A stretch of DNA of 9,146 bases from Deltaproteobacteria bacterium. GTDB lineage: Bacteria; Desulfobacterota; Desulfomonilia; UBA1062. Shown piece by piece: positions 5,892 to 9,146 of this stretch (positions are counted from its first letter, which is position 1; each line of letters starts with the position of its first letter). Below the pieces are notes generated by a model. That model was not told the DNA's origin. It saw only the letters and a program-made list of their open reading frames with translations, and did not search any database. Where the stretch lies: positions 1 to 9,146 of the forward strand of contig JALNWY010000122.1 in assembly GCA_023230665.1 (NCBI GenBank). Direction: 5' to 3'. The translations under genes and the position numbers were made by a program.

Positions 5892-7741
5892 ATAAGAAAA
5901 CCATCCTTACTGTGATAATCGGCCTGCTGTTGTTGCCCGCATCGGGGTTCGGGCTGACCATCAAGAGCGTGGACTTCATGACCGTGGAGTCCAAGTCGCG
6001 TCTGCAGATCGGCCTCGATGGAAAGGCAACCTTTGACGTGAAGCGCGACGGAGACAACTTGAGCCTCCTTGTCGACAACGCCAGGATCTCAAAACAGCTC
6101 GCCCGCCCCTTCATCACCAAGGAGTTCGAAACCGCGGTGACGCAGATCCTCCCCAGACAGCAGGGAGACTCGGTGGTCTTTGACATCTCCATGAAGCAGA
6201 TCGTTCCCTACTTTGTTTCCCAGGACAACGATCTCCTCATCATGGACATCGACATTCCCGAGTGGGCACGAAAGCAGGGGCAGAAAAATCAGGATGCGGT
6301 GACCGTGGTTCAGGCGGCTGCAGCATGGCCCATGCCCGCGCAGGAAGCCAAGCTATCCAAGCCGCTCGCAGCGCCGGTAAGCGCCACCACCCCTTCCCTG
6401 CTCAAGGGAAGCGACTTGGTCGAGCGGTCGTTCATCGAACCCCAGTATACCGGCGAGCGCATATCCCTGGATTTCCAGAATGCCGATATCCACAATGTCC
6501 TGAGGATCATCGCCGACGTGAGCGGGCTCAACATCGTCACCTCGGATGAGGTGAAGGGCAACATCACCATCCGGCTCAAGAACATCCCCTGGGATCAGGC
6601 CCTGGACGTGGTACTGGAAAGCAAGGACCTGGGAAAGATGGCGGTGGGCAACGTGGTGAGGATCGATGCGGCCGACAAGATCAAGAAATCCCAGGAAAGG
6701 AAGCTGGAATCGCTCAAGACCGAAGAGCAGCTCGAGCCCCTTGTCACCTCGGTGATTCCGGTAAACTTCGCCAAGGCTTCCGACATCGCGGGCACCATCA
6801 AGGGCAGGGAAGTCGGGCTGGTGTCCGACCGGGGCAGCATCACTGCGGAAGACAGGACCAATGTCCTCATTGTCAAGGATATCAAGAAGAACGTGAACGA
6901 CATCCATACCATGATCAAACGGCTCGACAAGGCGACACCCCAGGTGCTCATCGCAGCCCGGATCGTGCAGGCCGACAACGACTTCACGAAAGGCCTCGGC
7001 GTCCAGTGGGGCGGCTCCTGGAGAAACCAGTCCGACCGGAGCCACTTCGGTCTGAGCGGCGTGAACACCGGGGCCGCCAGAAGCCTCTTCAGCCCCACCG
7101 TGGCATCCGGCGGAAGACCCGGATGGACGACCGCTACAGTGCCCCAGCCCTCTCTTGCCGTGAATTTCCCCACCAACCAGGCAGCGGGATTCGGCATTAC
7201 GGTGGGACGGCTCGCAGGATCGGCCTTTGATCTCGACCTCAGGCTGGATATCGGCGAGACCATCGGAAGCGCCGAGGTGATCGCACGGCCCAAGATCGTC
7301 ACCATGGACAACAAGAAGGCGGTCATCCGCCAGGGCGAGAAATATCCCTATGTGGTCCGCGACGACGATGGCCAGCTCTCGACCGAGCTGAAGGATATCG
7401 AACTGGTGCTCGAGGTGACCCCGCGGATCGCCTTTGACGGGAGCGTCAACATGGAGATCTCGGTCAAAAGAAATGCCATCGGCTCGATCGTCAACTCCCT
7501 GGGCGATCCCAGCATCGCCTCCCGGGAAGCGCAGACAGAGGTTCTCGTGAGAAACGGCGAAACCTCGGTCATAGGCGGTATCATCGAGGAAGAAGAGCGC
7601 ATGAACATCCAGCGCATTCCCTTCCTGGGGAAACTGCCTGTGATCGGTTTGCTCTTCAGCGGAAAAACCCAGGACAGGGCCAAGAAAGAGCTCCTGATCT
7701 TCATCACCCCGCAGATCCTCGAACCAGTGGCCATGAAATAG
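5888..7741 (+). CDS. pilQ: Type IV pilus secretin PilQ
   Basis: Outer-membrane secretin of 617 residues forming the channel for the pilus fibre. Order: Sec signal peptide (1-22, ending ASGFG); one peptidoglycan-binding AMIN-like domain (about 23-123); a Pro/Ala-rich linker; the STN/N0 domain (about 190-260, with ISLDFQNADIHNVLRIIADVSGLNIV); a secretin N1 domain (about 285-350); and the secretin core (about 355-613) with VIARPKIVTMDNKKAVIRQG, TEVLVRNGETSVIGGI and the closing RIPFLGKLPVIGLLF and ELLIFITPQIL signatures. Many proteobacterial PilQs have two AMIN domains; only one is seen here, making this a compact version. A Gly/Ser/Thr/Pro-rich insert at about 375-435 lies before the beta-barrel core. 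The ATGA overlap with pilP and the strong terminator just after it mark it as the last gene of the unit. Confidence 0.96.
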   Translation: MNKKTILTVIIGLLLLPASGFGLTIKSVDFMTVESKSRLQIGLDGKATFDVKRDGDNLSLLVDNARISKQLARPFITKEFETAVTQILPRQQGDSVVFDISMKQIVPYFVSQDNDLLIMDIDIPEWARKQGQKNQDAVTVVQAAAAWPMPAQEAKLSKPLAAPVSATTPSLLKGSDLVERSFIEPQYTGERISLDFQNADIHNVLRIIADVSGLNIVTSDEVKGNITIRLKNIPWDQALDVVLESKDLGKMAVGNVVRIDAADKIKKSQERKLESLKTEEQLEPLVTSVIPVNFAKASDIAGTIKGREVGLVSDRGSITAEDRTNVLIVKDIKKNVNDIHTMIKRLDKATPQVLIAARIVQADNDFTKGLGVQWGGSWRNQSDRSHFGLSGVNTGAARSLFSPTVASGGRPGWTTATVPQPSLAVNFPTNQAAGFGITVGRLAGSAFDLDLRLDIGETIGSAEVIARPKIVTMDNKKAVIRQGEKYPYVVRDDDGQLSTELKDIELVLEVTPRIAFDGSVNMEISVKRNAIGSIVNSLGDPSIASREAQTEVLVRNGETSVIGGIIEEEERMNIQRIPFLGKLPVIGLLFSGKTQDRAKKELLIFITPQILEPVAMK

Positions 7742-7748
7742 CAGTTAC

Positions 7749-7791
7749 GAGAGGCCGTGCCCTCCAGAATGAGCGGACACGGCCTCTCTTT
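7749..7791 (+). terminator. Intrinsic terminator of the pil operon
   Basis: An 11-bp perfect stem, GAGAGGCCGTG (7749-7759) with CACGGCCTCTC (7778-7788), closes an 18-nt loop and is followed by TTTGAGTT. It begins 8 bp after the pilQ stop. The T tract is short, but the stem is long and GC-rich. Confidence 0.85.
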
Positions 7792-7793
7792 GA

Positions 7794-8009
7794 GTTCTGC
7801 ATGGATATGCAATGCCGCCGGCTTTGAGCAAGGGCTGGGCACGCAAGCGGATGAAGGCGGTGCGGTTTGCCTTGATCAACATTCCTGCTCGTGTGCTGGA
7901 TCATGCCCGCTGTGTGGTTATCCGGCTGACCAGGTCTCATCCGAGCTTTGGCGAAATTCTCGATGCCCGGGAGCGGATGGCGCATCTGGTGCCGGTGGGA
8001 TATGGGTGA
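7794..8009 (+). pseudogene. IS1380-family transposase, C-terminal remnant
   Basis: An open frame after the stop at 7791-7793 encodes a Lys/Arg-rich segment: ALSKGWARKRMKAVRFALIN, then IPARVLDHARCVVIRL, then SHPSFGEILDARERMAHLVP, ending with TGA at 8007-8009. This matches my recollection of the end of IS1380-type DDE transposases, in which a basic helix RxRxxRF..IN.PARxVxHAR is followed by RL and an alpha-helical tail. The catalytic DDE part (several hundred residues) is absent, so this is a truncated 5'-deleted copy abutting the pil terminator. No terminal inverted repeat was identified. The family call is from memory of the pattern, not from a search. Confidence 0.6.
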
Positions 8010-8042
8010 TGGCGCAGCATGTCTTCGAGTAGTGTGACTTGA

Positions 8043-8126
8043 AGGCATGGGATATACCTGCGCCCCAAATACGTCTTCAATTGGCCTGAGATGGCCGACA
8101 TGGAAGATATAGACCCCGGAGAGTGA
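8043..8126 (+). pseudogene. Decayed open stretch, unrecognised, in the transposase frame
   Basis: Between TGA at 8040-8042 and TGA at 8124-8126 the same frame encodes 27 protein-like residues (HGIYLRPKYVFNWPEM, then ADMEDIDPGE), with codons mostly ending in G or C like the pil genes. There is no good start with a ribosome site. After the second TGA the frame stays open to 8274, with a basic stretch (KGPWAKRRRIWGG). It could be a gene fragment or the 3' end of the mobile element. I cannot name a family. Confidence 0.25.
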
Positions 8127-8146
8127 TTTTTGAACAACTTTTTGTC

Positions 8147-8231
8147 CTCAAGAAACCAGTTCTTGGGTCCCAAGGGGCCTTGGGCAAAGCGGCGGCGGAT
8201 TTGGGGCGGTATTTGTCTCTTGCAAATACCG
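8147..8231 (+). repeat. Cluster of three tandem inverted repeats (hairpins)
   Basis: Three adjacent stems: CTCAAGAA (8147-8154) with TTCTTGGG (8160-8167, one G-T pair), loop ACCAG; CCCAAGG (8169-8175) with CCTTGGG (8178-8184); and CGGTATTTG (8207-8215) with CAAATACCG (8223-8231), loop TCTCTTG. The first two share TTGGG/CCCAA sequence, so TTGGGTCCCAA at 8163-8173 offers an alternative pairing. The region is non-coding as far as I can judge. It may be the structured end of a mobile element, a terminator set or a small RNA. Confidence 0.45.
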
Positions 8232-8325
8232 GTCAAACATGATTTATTAATCAAGCCCATCATTCGTTTTTGTTGAGAAACAGTAGTGAGTGTCTTCTCT
8301 GAATACGCGTGAGGAGGGGGAACTC

Positions 8326-8382
8326 ATGGTAAGCAGAATGGTAAACCATTTTTTATACCGGCAGACATCTGTGAGGTCTTGA
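8326..8382 (+). CDS. Possible 18-codon leader peptide
   Basis: A short frame, MVSRMVNHFLYRQTSVRS, is preceded by an unusually strong ribosome binding site, GAGGAGGGGG (8311-8320), five bases before the ATG. The stop TGA is at 8380-8382, 16 bp before the hairpin at 8398-8416 that covers the next ribosome site. A short strongly initiated ORF followed by a hairpin would fit a translational attenuator, but no run of a regulatory amino acid is seen and a chance purine-rich stretch is possible. Confidence 0.25.
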   Translation: MVSRMVNHFLYRQTSVRS

Positions 8383-8397
8383 GCAGGTCGGCACCAA

Positions 8398-8416
8398 GAG
8401 AAGGAGGAAGCTTCTC
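8398..8416 (+). promoter_or_regulatory. Hairpin over a ribosome binding site
   Basis: GAGAAG (8398-8403) pairs with CTTCTC (8411-8416) around a GAGGAAG loop. The ribosome site AAGGAGG (8401-8407) for the ATG at 8419 is partly in the stem and partly in the loop, so folding could limit access to it. The stem is only six pairs, so stability is moderate. Confidence 0.3.
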
Positions 8417-8418
8417 GA

Positions 8419-8847
8419 ATGATGCAGTCACGCTCTCAGCATGTTCATGAACGAAGCTGCTTTGTTGCGGAACGCATGCTTGCTGGAGGCAAGGCAATTT
8501 TCTCTCGACTCAATCATGCGTGCGTCATGATTCATTTTTGGGAGACTGGAAGGGATGCGCTGGAATGCGGCCTTTTTTCCCCATGTTCCAGGTTGTCCTG
8601 CGACCTTTTTACATTGGCGCGTCTCCCGGTCATCCAAGGGGGTGGAGACCTTCTCATGCTGATGATCAAGCATTCTCGTCGTACAGGTGATCATCTGCCG
8701 GGAAGACGCGGATTTCTTGCGCATCATGTACCGGGCGGTGGCATCAAGCGGCATAAGCACATCCAGACTGGTTTTGACCGGTTCTGTTCCCGCAGTCCCC
8801 GGTCACGGGAAAGGATGATAACGTACCGGCATACTAATGCCTATTGA
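8419..8847 (+). CDS. Doubtful hypothetical protein, 142 residues
   Basis: Context supports a gene: AAGGAGG at 8401-8407 precedes the ATG, and the TGA (8845-8847) overlaps the ribosome site of the next gene, 10 bp before its ATG, which would allow coupling. Composition argues against it: the product is rich in Cys, His and Arg, has no recognisable domain, and its codons are far less G/C-ending than the pil genes. The opposite strand is also open for 110 codons (8428-8760), equally unrecognisable. I list it because otherwise about 475 bp would be empty; it may equally be a decayed or non-coding leader region. Confidence 0.2.
   Translation: MMQSRSQHVHERSCFVAERMLAGGKAIFSRLNHACVMIHFWETGRDALECGLFSPCSRLSCDLFTLARLPVIQGGGDLLMLMIKHSRRTGDHLPGRRGFLAHHVPGGGIKRHKHIQTGFDRFCSRSPRSRERMITYRHTNAY
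8775..8811 (+). repeat. Overlapping inverted repeats upstream of the regulator gene
   Basis: TGACCGG (8775-8781) is matched by CCGGTCA (8799-8805), a perfect 7-bp pair 17 bp apart. TTCCCG (8787-8792) is matched by CGGGAA (8806-8811). The two pairings interlock and cannot both form as simple hairpins. They end 46 bp before the ATG at 8858. A further GGCAT-ACTA-ATGCC repeat sits at 8828-8841, next to the ribosome site. This may be a regulator-binding region or a leader switch. Confidence 0.3.
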
Positions 8848-8857
8848 AGGAGCAGCT

Positions 8858-9146
8858 ATGAATAAAATTAAAGACAAGTACGAAGCGATGCTCAAGGAGT
8901 GGGAGAATTTTGTCTCGGGCAATCCGGTGAATATAAAGGTTATTCACGAGCATATTCTGAAATCCTGGGAAGAAGGGAGGAAACTGAACATCGATCCCTA
9001 CCTGAGCAAAATACCGCAACTCCTTTCTGAGGATGAGCTGCAGGAGATCCAGGAAAAGCACGATCATCTCATCAAGACCAGTTATCCTTTTCTGGAGAAC
9101 TTATATAATTTTGTCATAACGGCCGGGTTCGGTTCGAGGTATATCT
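8858..9146 (+). CDS. AcoR-like sensory transcriptional regulator, N-terminal part
   Basis: Partial gene, 96 complete codons before the window edge. It starts at an ATG with AAGGAG (8847-8852) five bases upstream. The N-terminus has the pattern seen before the GAF sensor domain of AcoR-type sigma-54-dependent activators: a helix with VIHEHILKSWEEGRKLNIDPY (I..SW..G...DP), a short linker KIPQLLSEDELQ, then a helix ending LIKTSYPFLENLYNFV and the start of a sensor-like strand (TAGFGSRYI). By family knowledge a GAF domain, an AAA+ sigma-54-activating domain and a Fis-type helix-turn-helix would follow, but they are outside the window. A histidine kinase or other GAF protein with the same N-terminal region is possible. 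Confidence 0.65.
   Translation, partial: MNKIKDKYEAMLKEWENFVSGNPVNIKVIHEHILKSWEEGRKLNIDPYLSKIPQLLSEDELQEIQEKHDHLIKTSYPFLENLYNFVITAGFGSRYI

Noticed and set aside
6353..7326. Long minus-strand frames opposite pilQ (230 and 243 codons)
   Set aside because: Antisense shadows of the strongly coding secretin gene; no ribosome site, domains or neighbours on that strand.
8428..8760. A 110-codon minus-strand frame opposite the doubtful ORF at 8419
   Set aside because: No recognisable domain and no ribosome site identified; the plus-strand frame has at least better start and stop context.

Overview
The window reads as a Gram-negative, fairly GC-rich bacterial chromosome. It carries a complete type IV pilus alignment subcomplex, including an outer-membrane secretin and its lipoprotein partner. 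Gene content (PilMNOPQ, a HemW-like radical SAM protein, a DUF2905 protein, a rhomboid protease, an AcoR-like regulator) would suit a Desulfobacterota/deltaproteobacterial anaerobe. That placement is inference, since no rRNA or marker gene is present.

Layout. Positions 20-1499 (minus strand): a two-gene unit with a small DUF2905 membrane protein followed by a HemW/HemN-like radical SAM protein. Positions 1500-1657: a divergent intergenic region with a possible minus-strand promoter and a perfect 8-bp-arm inverted repeat. Positions 1658-2524 (plus): a small unrecognised ORF with a strong ribosome binding site, then a rhomboid intramembrane protease. Positions 2525-2848: non-coding, becoming AT-rich and ending in a terminator-like hairpin and a TATAAT box. 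Positions 2849-7741 (plus): a tight unit of an FtsB/DivIC-like division protein followed by pilM, pilN, pilO, pilP and pilQ, closed by a strong intrinsic terminator at 7749-7791. Positions 7794-8857: a poorly coding accessory stretch with the C-terminal remnant of an IS1380-type transposase, another decayed-looking open stretch, several hairpins, a possible 18-codon leader ORF and a doubtful 142-codon ORF. Positions 8858-9146: the 5' end of a probable sigma-54-type (AcoR-like) sensory regulator, cut by the window edge.

How the genes work together. By family knowledge, PilM (cytoplasmic, actin-like) binds the N-terminal motif of PilN. PilN and PilO form the inner-membrane/periplasmic coiled-coil heterodimer. 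PilP is the lipoprotein linking PilNO to PilQ, and PilQ is the outer-membrane channel for the pilus fibre. Every junction inside pilM-pilQ is an overlap or a gap of at most 8 bp, as expected for translationally coupled subunits. The ftsB-like gene ends 16 bp before pilM and probably shares its transcript.

The core is well understood. I do not see convincing evidence of a new system. The items most worth checking are the division-gene/pilus-gene linkage with its possibly leaderless promoter, and the leader ORF plus ribosome-site hairpin in the region downstream of pilQ.
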